From PALSA-1440 sp050011195 (GTDB taxonomy: Bacteria; Verrucomicrobiota; Verrucomicrobiia; Limisphaerales; UBA8199): 64,000 nt of DNA. The stretch covers positions 1-64,000 of the forward strand of contig JBEKJO010000006.1 in the NCBI GenBank assembly GCA_050011195.1. Direction: 5' to 3'. Both the position numbers and the translations under genes were made by a program. How positions within the stretch are numbered: position 1 is the first letter of the stretch; each line of letters opens with the position of its first letter. Below are positions 54,500-62,474 of this stretch, piece by piece. The notes beneath the pieces are model-generated. The model ran no database searches and was not told where the DNA came from. It was given only the letters and a program-made list of their open reading frames with translations.

Positions 54500-55894
54500 A
54501 TGAATGAGAAGGAATTAACGCTCGATGAGCAGAAGCGCAAGCGCGCTATTGAGGTCATGAATGAATATCTCTCTGCGCCGCCTGGCCCAGAGGGAAAGAC
54601 GCCGGTGGAAGCCGAAGCTGAACTTGATGCAGCCCGGGCTAAGCTCATTGAGAATGAGTTGAAACCACTCCTTGCCGATTACCTCGCAGGCAGGGTCATG
54701 CTCGCCGACTTCAAATCCAAAGTAAATGGAATAAATAGGCGAAACGAGCTTTGGGGATTCAACGGAATCAAAGGCCAAATGTTCTTTAACATGGTGGTCA
54801 ATGTTGCTGATGACGCTCAAGAATGTGACCAAGAGCTGAAATCGGCTTTGGCCGTTCCGGCCAATGAACAAATCGCGTCCAGCAGGATCAAGACCTTCCT
54901 GAGCTATGTCAGGCGGCTGGGACAGCAATGGGTTGGTGGAGGAAACACCCGATACGGCGCGCCAAAAGCGGGAAGCGCTCCTTTCTTTCTTTCGTACTTT
55001 TGGCAGATTCAGGATCGCGAGGTGTGGCCAGTTTACTATACCAACGGCGTGAATACGATGACCGATCTAAACATCTGGCGACCGTCTGAGGACGCTGCCG
55101 AGGATTATTTGGCGTTCAAGCGGATACATGAACTTTTGGCAAAGCTATTCAGCGAGACAAGCGGGCGGACCTTTGGCCTTTACGATGTTGAGCATGTCTT
55201 TTGGTTCAAGGGCGGCAATCCATTCGACGCGCTCAGGGCAGGGCAGAAGGCAGATGAACCTTCGCTGGTCAAGCCAGACGGCAAGCTCCCAGCATCCGCC
55301 GGCGAAGACCGCTTGCCCGAAAGCTACGTTCCACCGATTGTTGCCATCCTGCCAGCGATGGCTCGCCACGAAAAATGGTTGGTCGAGGCAGCAAAGCGTT
55401 CCGGCACGAGCCTTGTGAAGGCATTTGAAAAACACATTGATGCGGCGTTCACGATACTGGGTTACAAGACAAAACTATTGGGGCAAGGGCAAGGACGCGT
55501 CCCCGATGGGCTAGCGTTGGCCCGCGACGACCACTACGCAATTCTGTGGGATGGGAAGGTCCGTGAGGGCCCGTACAGTTTGGGCACTGACGACCGAGCG
55601 ATCCGAGAATACATTACCACCCAAAACCGCGAGTTGAGTCGTAGCTATCGGAACATTTACTATATCATTGTTTCGGGTTCGTTCGCTGACGATTTTGATG
55701 ACGCAATTGCTTCGATCAAGATGGAAACAGAGGTCAGGGAAGTCGTCCTCCTCGAAGCCGAAGCGTTGGTGCTGATTGTGGAGGCGAAACTGCGTGCTCC
55801 GCTCCAGCTAACCCTTGGGCCGGATGGCCTCCAGCGCTTCTTCATCAAAAGCGGTGGCTTAACCGCAGCGATGGTTCGGGAGTTCCTGGCCTAA
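54500..55894 (+). CDS. predicted nuclease with FokI-like PD-(D/E)xK C-terminal domain
   Basis: 464 residues. Residues about 300-464 fit the FokI-type cleavage domain: Glu310 (AFEKHI), Pro335-Asp336 (RVPDGLAL), Asp351-Gly-Lys353 (AILWDGKVREGPYSL), then IREYITTQN, YYIIVSGSF and LTLGPDGLQRFF. The order and spacing match FokI Asp450, Asp467 and Lys469 closely (15 versus 17 residues between the acids). The N-terminal part (about 1-240) is not FokI recognition; it contains GQMFFNMVV, PFFLSYFWQIQDREVWPVYY and EHVFWFK, resembling N-terminal regions of some uncharacterised defence proteins near McrB-type systems. Six bases separate it from the DUF2971 gene, suggesting a two-gene unit. DNA here looks more A+T-rich than the neighbours. 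Confidence 0.75.
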   Translation: MNEKELTLDEQKRKRAIEVMNEYLSAPPGPEGKTPVEAEAELDAARAKLIENELKPLLADYLAGRVMLADFKSKVNGINRRNELWGFNGIKGQMFFNMVVNVADDAQECDQELKSALAVPANEQIASSRIKTFLSYVRRLGQQWVGGGNTRYGAPKAGSAPFFLSYFWQIQDREVWPVYYTNGVNTMTDLNIWRPSEDAAEDYLAFKRIHELLAKLFSETSGRTFGLYDVEHVFWFKGGNPFDALRAGQKADEPSLVKPDGKLPASAGEDRLPESYVPPIVAILPAMARHEKWLVEAAKRSGTSLVKAFEKHIDAAFTILGYKTKLLGQGQGRVPDGLALARDDHYAILWDGKVREGPYSLGTDDRAIREYITTQNRELSRSYRNIYYIIVSGSFADDFDDAIASIKMETEVREVVLLEAEALVLIVEAKLRAPLQLTLGPDGLQRFFIKSGGLTAAMVREFLA

Positions 55895-55900
55895 CGCATT

Positions 55901-56596
55901 ATGGCTGACTCAATTCCAATCTATAGGTATTTAGATTCGGATGCCGCATTGAAAACGCTCGCTGCTGGGAGATTCAGGGTTGCACTGGTGTCCACGCTCA
56001 ATGATCCGTTCGAGTGGAACCTCGGTTTTAGAGGGGCGGCTGCCCCGCATGAGCACGAGCTCGCAAAGAACTTCAGGGAAGGACATCTTCGGTGGCTGGA
56101 AACGCAGATGGGGATTTTGAGTTTCAGTAAGACAATGTCTGATCCTGCTCTATGGTCGTTTTATGCCAACAAGCATTCGGGTGTTGCGTTTGAAGTGAAA
56201 TATCCGTGGGGGGACAAACATATTGTGGACATGAGATATTCACCAGAACGCCCTGTTTTGGATTGGAACCGGCTGCGCGGGATTCGCGATAAGGGCGAAT
56301 GGGATAAATACCTCCTGTCTCTTGTCGATGGTATGATGAGACAGAAATCGCCTAGCTGGTCCTTTGAGCAGGAGCGCAGATTGCAGATTGATATTAATGA
56401 CCGGGTGCACTGCCAATTGTCTGACGGTAGGCACTATTGGCAAATTCCTCGTGAGGGGCTGAAGCAGGTGATTTTGGGGTATTGCTGCCCATTGCAAGAG
56501 GCCGACGTGAGAAAACTGCTGGATATGAACGGATATGCGGCCACGGTTGTGGTAAGGGCTAAACTATGTCCTGAGACGTACTCGGTTATCATCTAG
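55901..56596 (+). CDS. DUF2971 family protein
   Basis: 231 residues. DUF2971 hallmarks are IYRYLDSD near the start, LNDPFEWN (33-40), GILSFSKTMSDPALWSFYANKHSGVAFEV (about 71-99 taken in two pieces) and the later SWSFEQERRLQI. The biochemical function is unknown; the family is often found in anti-phage or mobile loci. Gene start lies 6 bases after the nuclease stop, so the two are probably translated together. No membrane segment is visible. Confidence 0.8.
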   Translation: MADSIPIYRYLDSDAALKTLAAGRFRVALVSTLNDPFEWNLGFRGAAAPHEHELAKNFREGHLRWLETQMGILSFSKTMSDPALWSFYANKHSGVAFEVKYPWGDKHIVDMRYSPERPVLDWNRLRGIRDKGEWDKYLLSLVDGMMRQKSPSWSFEQERRLQIDINDRVHCQLSDGRHYWQIPREGLKQVILGYCCPLQEADVRKLLDMNGYAATVVVRAKLCPETYSVII

Positions 56597-57109
56597 TGTC
56601 GCCCATTTTCCTCACTTAATCGGGCCTGATCCCCACGGAGATGGAGAACCATTCGCCGTCCCTTTGAAAACTCGCGCGACCGGATATGCCGGGTGGTCCG
56701 TGATGGTATGGGCCTGGGCGGGGCATCTTGGCGGATGGAGCGGACGAATTGCGCGCCAGCATTTGCGCGCAGCTTGCTGCCGCTGTCGAACGCCCGGCCC
56801 CAACCAAAGCGCCAGCAAGCTGCCCGCTCTCGCGTCATCCGTAATATCCAAGCCACAGCCCACGAAGCCGCAAAAGCCGCCAGGCCACTCAACCGTCCGC
56901 TTTTAGGACGCTTCCACCTTCCGTCCGTCCTGAGCCAGCCTTGGGATCGTAGTATGACGGTAGTATGACGGTAGTATGACGGTGGTATGACGGTGGTACG
57001 ACGGTGGTGGGACGGTGGTGCGACGGTGGTGCCCCTACCCCCCTCCCCCCTGGCTGCCGGCCCAAAGCAGCCGCAGTGTCGGCTTTTGAGACAATAGAGG
57101 CCCGGCGTC
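56597..57109. other. intergenic region with 11-bp tandem repeat, no gene
   Basis: About 510 bases between the DUF2971 gene and parE. Apart from the tandem repeat at 56949-57031 no open frame shows a plausible product; a 99-codon minus-strand frame has no protein-like pattern. It is probably degraded sequence plus a repeat. Confidence 0.45.
56949..57031 (+). repeat. 11-bp tandem repeat, about 7.5 copies
   Basis: Units GTAGTATGACG (first three identical), then GTGGTATGACG, GTGGTACGACG, GTGGTGGGACG, GTGGTGCGACG and a partial copy. Divergence increases rightwards. The first four units contain GTATGA, the half-site of the window's palindrome, at 11-bp steps; this may be coincidence. Confidence 0.85.
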
Positions 57110-58942
57110 TCACTCCTCCACCGGCACGACGAGGTTCTCCATGATGTAATCCTTGCGCTCGGGCGTGTTCTTGCCCATGTAAAAGCCCAGGATGCCCGCC
57201 GCGTCGTTCTTCGGCGCGTATTCCACCTGGCTCAGGCGCATTCCTTTGCCGATGAACTGCTTGAACTCCGTCGGGTTGATTTCCCCCAGGCCCTTGAACC
57301 GCGTGATCTCGCAGCCTTTGCCCAGTTTCTCCGCCGCCGCGTCCCGCTCCGCCTCGGACTAACAGTAAATCGTCTGCTCCTTGTTCCGCGCGCGGAACAG
57401 CGGGGTCTCCAGGACGAACAGGTGGCCGTCGTGCACAAGCTGGTCGAAGAACCGGAAGAAATACGTGATCAGCAGATTGCGGATGTGCAGCCCGTCCACG
57501 TCGGCGTCCGTGGCCAGAATCACCTTCTCATAACGCAGCCCCTCAAGATTGTCCTCGATGTCCAGGCTGCGCATCAGGTTGTATAGCTCGTCATTCTTAT
57601 AGACCACGTCCCGCTTGAGGTCCCACACGTTCAGTGGCTTGCCCTTGAGCACGAAGATCGCCTGCGTCTCGACCTCGCGGCAGCTTACAATCGAGCCTGC
57701 CGCCGACTGCCCTTCGGTGATGAACACCATCGTCCCTTTTCCCTTCCCTTTGGCCGCGTTGTAATGCTCCTTGCAATCCTTCAACTGCGGAATCCGAATG
57801 GTGATCGCCTTGGCCCGTTCCCGCGCCAGCTTCTTCACCTCCTGCAACTCCTTGCGAAGCTGGCGGGTGTCCTGAACCTTGGTAACAATCTTCTCCGCGA
57901 TGTCCTTGTTCCGGTTGAAGAATTGCAGCAACTCCTCCCGCACTCGGTTCACCAGGTCCGTCCGAATTTCCGTGTTCCCCAGCTTGTTCTTCGTCTGCGA
58001 CTCGAATACCGGGTCCTTCAGCCGGATTGACACCGCCCCCACCATGCTCTCGCGCACGTCGTCGCCGTCGAACTTCTCGTGCCCGTATTCATTGACCGCC
58101 TTGAGCAACCCCTCACGGAACGCGCTCAAGTGCGTGCCGCCGTCCGTCGTGTATTGGCCGTTCACAAACGAGTAGAACGTCTCCCCGTACCGGCTGTTGC
58201 TGTGCGTGAAACAAAACTCCAGCGTCTTCTCCGCGTAATGCAGCGGCGGATAAATCGGCTCGCTGCCGTCCGCCTGCAAGTCCTCCATCACCAGGTCGAA
58301 CAGCCCGTTGCGCGACTGGAACGTCTTGCCGTTATACAACAGTCTCAGGCCCGTGTTCAGGTAACTGTAATGCCGCAGCCGCCGCTCGACGTGCTCGGGC
58401 CGGAACTCGACCTGCTTGAACACCTCCGGGTCGGGCTGAAACTGGATGAGCGTCCCGTCCGCTTCCTTGGGCGCTTTGCCGCCCTTTTCGTTCTTGAGTT
58501 TGCCCTGTTTGAACGAGGCCTCGACGAATTGCCCCTCGCGGAAGCTCCGCACCAGAAACACCTTCGACAGCGCATTGACCGCCTTGGTCCCGACCCCGTT
58601 CAGCCCCACGCTGAACTGGAACACCTCGTCGTTGTACTTCGCCCCCGTGTTGATCTTCGACACGCAATCCACCACTTTGCCCAGCGGAATGCCACGCCCG
58701 AAATCCCGCACCGTCACCGACTGCTCCTCAATCCCGATCTGCACCTCCTTGCCGTAGCCCATGATGAACTCGTCAATGGCGTTATCAATCACCTCTTTGA
58801 GCAGAATGTAGCACCCGTCATCGTAATGCGAGCCATCGCCAATCCGCCCGATGTACATGCCCGTCCGCAGCCGGATATGTTCCAGCGACGAGAGCGTCTT
58901 GATCTTGCTCTCGTCATAGACGTGTTTCTTGTCGTCTGCCAT
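57110..58942 (-). CDS. parE: type IIA topoisomerase subunit B (topoisomerase IV-like), interrupted by an in-frame TAG
   Basis: Start at 58942 (MADDKKHVYDESKIKTLSS), chosen because everything before it in this frame is low-complexity and overlaps an antitoxin gene on the other strand. GHKL ATPase: KEVIDNAIDE (Glu50, Asn54), VRDFGRGIP (80-84), GLNGVGTKAVNALS (113-126). TOPRIM: VFITEGQSAAGS and LATDADVDGLHIRNLL. At 57359-57361 a TAG follows IYC, where relatives have a Tyr; reading continues in the same frame for 82 more codons, including RFKGLGEINPTEFKQ and GFYMGKNTPERKDYI, to a TGA at 57110-57112. Without readthrough the product is 527 residues and lacks the terminal region; with it, 610. Other genes here use TAG as a true stop (uvrA, response regulator, NHL gene). 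Confidence 0.85.
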
Positions 58943-59002
58943 AGTCTTCAACCCGCTGAATATCAAACCTCCCCGGCTGCTTGCCAATAACAAATGCGGA
59001 GG

Positions 59003-59020
59003 GCGCCCGTCTTCGGGCGC
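59003..59020. other. strong short hairpin
   Basis: GCGCCCG-TCTT-CGGGCGC, a 7-base GC-rich stem with a 4-base loop, in the divergent spacer between parE and the antitoxin gene. It lacks a T-run on either strand, so it is not a standard terminator. Function unknown. Confidence 0.35.
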
Positions 59021-59101
59021 GGCAGCCCCCGACCAACCGGTGCGGCCGGCGGCACGCCTGCCCTGCCTTGCAAAGGGGGCTTGGACATGCGCGTGCGCTG
59101 C

Positions 59102-59131
59102 TTGGCAAAGCACCCCCGCCTGTGTTAGACT
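59102..59131 (+). promoter_or_regulatory. candidate promoter of the antitoxin-GNAT operon
   Basis: TTGGCA (59102-59107) and TAGACT (59126-59131) with an 18-base spacer. The GTG start at 59138 lies only 6 bases after the -10, so the transcript would be leaderless or nearly so. Confidence 0.4.
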
Positions 59132-59137
59132 GCTGCC

Positions 59138-59302
59138 GTGAAAACGATCTCGACAACCGAGTTGCGCTCGAAGACTCGCTCGCTGGCGCGCTCGTTGGAG
59201 AACGGGCAAGCCGTAGGGCTGATTCATCGCGGCCACAAGCTCGCTCAGATTTTTCCGGTGCCGCAACGCAGCCTGGCAAGACCGGGCGGAGGATCAGGAT
59301 GA
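59138..59302 (+). CDS. Phd/YefM-like antitoxin
   Basis: 54 residues from a GTG start: MKTISTTELRSKTRSLARSL, then ENGQAVGLIHRGHKLAQIFP and a short tail. This is the N-terminal DNA-binding pattern of Phd/YefM-type antitoxins that normally precede a PIN toxin gene. The stop overlaps the next start (ATGA, 59299-59302). The downstream gene is a GNAT-YoaP protein rather than a toxin, but a PIN fragment follows it, so this antitoxin once belonged to a PIN pair. Confidence 0.7.
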   Translation: MKTISTTELRSKTRSLARSLENGQAVGLIHRGHKLAQIFPVPQRSLARPGGGSG

Positions 59303-60117
59303 GAGAATACGAGATTGTCGATACCAATGCGGACAACATCGGCGCATGCAGTCTCTGCGGCAACAAGGCTGCGAAGAACGAGGGACATCGTCGCAAGTGT
59401 GATTGGCTCAAGAAGCGCTACGCGGAAGGCTTGAGGTACAAGGTGCTCCGCTCACGCGAATTCGGTGATATCGGGATGATCGAGTATGCCCCTGGCAGTC
59501 ATGCGTGGAGACCCGTCGAGGCGGAGGGTTACCTTGTCATCCATTGCTTGATGGTCAATGCCAAGCACAAGGGGAAAGGACTCGGCGCTGTCCTGCTGGA
59601 AGATTGTCTGAGGGACGCGAGGAAAAGCAAGTGCCGAGGGGTCGCCGTCGTGACGAGTTCCGATGCTCTCATGGCACGAAGGGATTTGTTCATCAAAGCC
59701 GGTTTTACCCCGGTGGATAGCTCCCCTCCGTACGAGCTGCTCGTCAAGAAATTCAAGGCAACAGCGCCTGATCCTCGTTTCATCGTCAACAGGGAGCGAG
59801 CATTGAAGAGACACACGAAGGGCCTCACGATCCTGGCTGCCGATCAGTGCCCTTATGTCGTCAAGTCGGTGGAGAGGATTTCGCAGGCGGCCCGAGCCCT
59901 GGGGCTGAAGCCGAAAGTGGTTCGCATCAGGAGCGCCAAGGCATCCAGGGAGCTTCCGACGCCCTATGGCGTGTTCAGCATTATCTACGATGGAAGGCTG
60001 ATTGTGGAGCGTCCGGTCAGCGCAACGAGGTTCACGAACATCATGCTCAAGCGGGGGACACGAAGGGGTATGCCGATTGGCGTCCGGTCAGCGCAACGAG
60101 ATTCAGGAACATCATGA
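59299..60117 (+). CDS. GNAT acetyltransferase with C-terminal YoaP domain
   Basis: 272 residues from the ATG at 59299. The start is fixed by the 4-base overlap with the antitoxin gene and by homology; upstream in-frame codons lie inside the antitoxin gene. Cys-rich start CSLCGNKAAKNEGHRRKCDW could bind metal. The GNAT core is about 78-145, with VNAKHKGKGLGAVLLED as the acetyl-CoA loop. Residues about 165-250 match the YoaP domain, including AADQCPYVV (Cys184, thioredoxin-like position) and TPYGVFSIIYDGRL. The closest relation I recognise is Bacillus YoaP, of unknown substrate. The last roughly 20 residues come from a duplicated, frameshifted 3' end. Confidence 0.8.
   Translation: MREYEIVDTNADNIGACSLCGNKAAKNEGHRRKCDWLKKRYAEGLRYKVLRSREFGDIGMIEYAPGSHAWRPVEAEGYLVIHCLMVNAKHKGKGLGAVLLEDCLRDARKSKCRGVAVVTSSDALMARRDLFIKAGFTPVDSSPPYELLVKKFKATAPDPRFIVNRERALKRHTKGLTILAADQCPYVVKSVERISQAARALGLKPKVVRIRSAKASRELPTPYGVFSIIYDGRLIVERPVSATRFTNIMLKRGTRRGMPIGVRSAQRDSGTS
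60011..60116 (+). repeat. 35-bp direct repeat at the 3' end of the GNAT-YoaP gene
   Basis: 60011-60045 and 60082-60116 are identical at 33 of 35 positions (GTCCGGTCAGCGCAACGAG start, ATCATG end). The 71-base offset is not a multiple of three, so the second copy is read in another frame. Confidence 0.85.
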
Positions 60118-60235
60118 GTTTTCTTTCACGGATTGCGTGAGTTTTGTGGTGATGAAAGAGCTTCGCCTCACGGATGCGCTGGCGACAGATAATCATTTTC
60201 GCATAGCAGGGTTTGACCCTTTGCTCGCGGAATAA
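60116..60235 (+). pseudogene. 3' remnant of a PIN-domain toxin gene
   Basis: Starts exactly where the second 35-bp repeat ends. It encodes FSFTDCVSFVVMKELRLTDA, then LATDNHFRIAGFDPLLAE and TAA. These are the C-terminal third and fourth acidic motifs of VapC (TDC and ATDxHF). There is no start codon or N-terminal half, so it cannot make a toxin. It is the expected partner of the antitoxin at 59138-59302. Confidence 0.75.
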
Positions 60236-60287
60236 GCTGCCGCACCATCTTGCCGTCGCGTTTCAGCAACCCCGGTCCCGGGACATA

Positions 60288-60695
60288 TCAGCCCCCACTC
60301 GCCAGGACGGGCAGCCCATTCACCCTCATGCCGCTTGAGGCGCGCAAGAAGACGACGCGCTGGTAGCCGGCCCCCGTAAGCAGATTCTTCCAGCTCTGCT
60401 CCACCGTTTCGATTTCACAAGCCCCGTAGTGAATCAGAATGACCACGGCCAACTGGCGGCCCGGCTGCTGTTTGGCCACGTCAAGGACGGCGTCCTTGCT
60501 GAGGATGGTCAGAAACGGGCCGTCGGTCTGTTGGGGCTTCAACACATAGCTGGTGTCGTCGGAATAGTACCGCACCACGAGGTTTGCCTGGTCCTGCTCG
60601 TTAAACCGCGGCAGCGCAGCCCAGGGGGACTTCGGCGTCGCACAGGAGGTCAACAAGAGCATTGCCAACAGGAGCGGGACTGAAGCTTTTATCAT
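60288..60695 (-). CDS. small putative lipoprotein
   Basis: 135 residues from the ATG at 60695, which has a strong GAGGAGGG ribosome site 3-4 bases upstream; the open frame to 61004 should be ignored. Signal MIKASVPLLLAMLLLTSC gives a lipobox with Cys18. The mature part has alternating strands (LVVRYYSDDTSYVLKPQ, LAVVILIHYGACEIE) but no family I recognise. Confidence 0.65.
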   Translation of the reverse strand: MIKASVPLLLAMLLLTSCATPKSPWAALPRFNEQDQANLVVRYYSDDTSYVLKPQQTDGPFLTILSKDAVLDVAKQQPGRQLAVVILIHYGACEIETVEQSWKNLLTGAGYQRVVFLRASSGMRVNGLPVLASGG

Positions 60696-60997
60696 TACCC
60701 TCCTCGCACCGCATTTTTTCTGCCACTTTGACGCGATCCACAGAAGCTTACAGACGGAGGGCGCACCCGTATGGCCGTCCAGAAAGCGGACAGTGTCCGT
60801 CAGTTTTGAGGCACGCAAAAGGCCCCCGCTCCGCAGCTCCGGCCTCCCCAATGCCGCGCTTCCAGACGCGCTGCACGCCTCTCCCGCGGCTCGGAGAACT
60901 GCCCTTCGGAAAACCAACGCCCCGAACGACAACTCTCCCTGAATCCGCAACACCTTTCCGGTTGCCAGCGCTCCCCGGGTCGCTTCAACATGGCCCC

Positions 60998-62458
60998 ATG
61001 ACAAACGCCCCGATTGATCTTAAAGCCCGCGCCCATCAGGCCATGCTCGAGGCGGGATTCCGGCCCGACTTTCCGCCGGACGTCCTCCACGAAGTGCAAC
61101 TTTTGAAGCAAGGCGTGCCAAAGAACAACGGCCCGGCAGTGCGCGACCTGCGCTCGTTGCTTTGGTCCTCGATTGACAATGACAGCTCGCGCGACCTTGA
61201 CCAGGTCGAATACGTCGAGAAGCTGCCCGATGGCGCCACGCGGCTGTTGGTGGGCATTGCCGACGTCGATGCCTCGGTCCCCAAAGGGTCCGCCACGGAC
61301 CGCCAGGCGGCCGCGGAGAGCACTTCGGTCTATACCGGCGTGACGACCTTCCCGATGCTGCCGGGCGAACTCTCCACCGACCTGACTTCGTTGCTCGACG
61401 AGCAGGATCGCCTTTCCCTCGTCATCGAAATGCGCGTGGCCGTTTCCGGCGAGGTGGACGGGCACGAGGTTTACCCGGCCTGGCTGCGCAACCGGGCGAA
61501 ACTGGCCTACAGTTCGACCGGCGCCTGGTTGGAAGGGCGCGCGCCGATGCCGCCCGCGGTTGCCAGCACGCCGGGAATGGAACCGCAACTGCGCCTGCAA
61601 CAGGAAACCGCCGAGCAGTTGCGCGGCCTGCGCAAGCGAAATGGCGCGCTCACCTTCGGATCAATCGAAGCCACGCCGGTGGTGGAAAACGGCGAGGTCA
61701 AAGACCTGGTCGTGAGCCGGCATAACGTCGCCGAAGACATCATCGAAAGCTTCATGGTCGCCGCCAATACCGCCATGGCCCAGCACCTGAAGGAAAGAGA
61801 TTCGCTCTCCATCCGCCGGGTGGTGCGAACGCCCAGGCGTTGGGACCGCATCCAGGCCATTGCGGCCCAATTCGGTGTGAAACTGCCGCCGGCGCCCGAT
61901 CCGCGCGCCCTGTCTGAATTCCTGGACCAGCGCAACGCCGCCGACCCCGTGCGTTTCGCCGACCTCTCGCTCTCGGTCGTCAAACTCCTCGGCCCGGGAG
62001 AATACATCGTCGAACCGCCCGGCACCGAACACGAAGGCCATTTTGGACTGGCCGTGCAGGATTACACCCATTCCACCGCGCCGAACCGGCGCTACGCTGA
62101 TCTGGTCACTCAACGGCTCCTCAAGGCCGCCCTTGCCGCCGGCCCCGGACCCTATGGTGAAGCGGATTTAAGCCAGATCGCGGCGCGCTGCACCGAGCGC
62201 GAGGATGCCGCCCGCAAAGTCGAGCGCCTGATGCGCAAAGTGGCTGCCGCCTGCCTGCTGAACCGGCGCATCGGCGAGGTGTTCGACGGAGTGATCACCG
62301 GCGCTTCGCCCAAAGGGACTTACGTTCGCCTGCTGAAGCTCCCCGCCGAAGGCCGGGTGGTTCGGGGCGCGCAGGGGATCGATGTCGGCGACAAGGTCCA
62401 GGTGCGCCTGGCCGCCGTGGACGTGGCCAAGGGCTTTATTGACTTTGAGAGAAGATAG
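60998..62458 (+). CDS. RNase II/R-family (RNB) exoribonuclease
   Basis: 486 residues, start at 60998 (MTNAPIDLKARAHQAM), where family similarity begins. Catalytic motif SSIDNDSSRDLDQVE gives Asp60, Asp66, Asp68, with Gln69 where RNase II has its fourth Asp. Later motifs HFGLAVQDYTHSTAPNRRYADLVTQR are the typical RNB exit. A C-terminal S1-like strand set (GEVFDGVITGASPKGTYVRL) follows. Cold-shock domains of full-length RNase R are absent. The expected role is 3'-5' RNA decay. The malic enzyme gene follows after 16 bases. Confidence 0.88.
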   Translation: MTNAPIDLKARAHQAMLEAGFRPDFPPDVLHEVQLLKQGVPKNNGPAVRDLRSLLWSSIDNDSSRDLDQVEYVEKLPDGATRLLVGIADVDASVPKGSATDRQAAAESTSVYTGVTTFPMLPGELSTDLTSLLDEQDRLSLVIEMRVAVSGEVDGHEVYPAWLRNRAKLAYSSTGAWLEGRAPMPPAVASTPGMEPQLRLQQETAEQLRGLRKRNGALTFGSIEATPVVENGEVKDLVVSRHNVAEDIIESFMVAANTAMAQHLKERDSLSIRRVVRTPRRWDRIQAIAAQFGVKLPPAPDPRALSEFLDQRNAADPVRFADLSLSVVKLLGPGEYIVEPPGTEHEGHFGLAVQDYTHSTAPNRRYADLVTQRLLKAALAAGPGPYGEADLSQIAARCTEREDAARKVERLMRKVAAACLLNRRIGEVFDGVITGASPKGTYVRLLKLPAEGRVVRGAQGIDVGDKVQVRLAAVDVAKGFIDFERR

Positions 62459-62474
62459 GTGGACAATTCTGTTC

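Noticed and set aside
53866..54507. 213-codon plus-strand frame across hicB and the hypothetical gene
   Set aside because: It overlaps recognisable minus-strand coding (hicB) and has no protein-like pattern.
56593..56892. 99-codon minus-strand open frame
   Set aside because: No recognisable domain and all three minus-strand frames here are open; it looks like non-coding high-GC sequence.
56949..57031. Possible CRISPR array
   Set aside because: Units are 11 bp with no spacers and no cas genes nearby; it is a plain tandem repeat.
57110..58942. TAG reassigned as a sense codon in this organism
   Set aside because: uvrA, the NHL gene and the response regulator end at TAG exactly where their families end, so TAG works as a stop here.
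58943..59266. N-terminal extension of parE upstream of 58942
   Set aside because: The sequence is low-complexity, overlaps the antitoxin gene on the other strand and has no similarity to topoisomerase N-termini.
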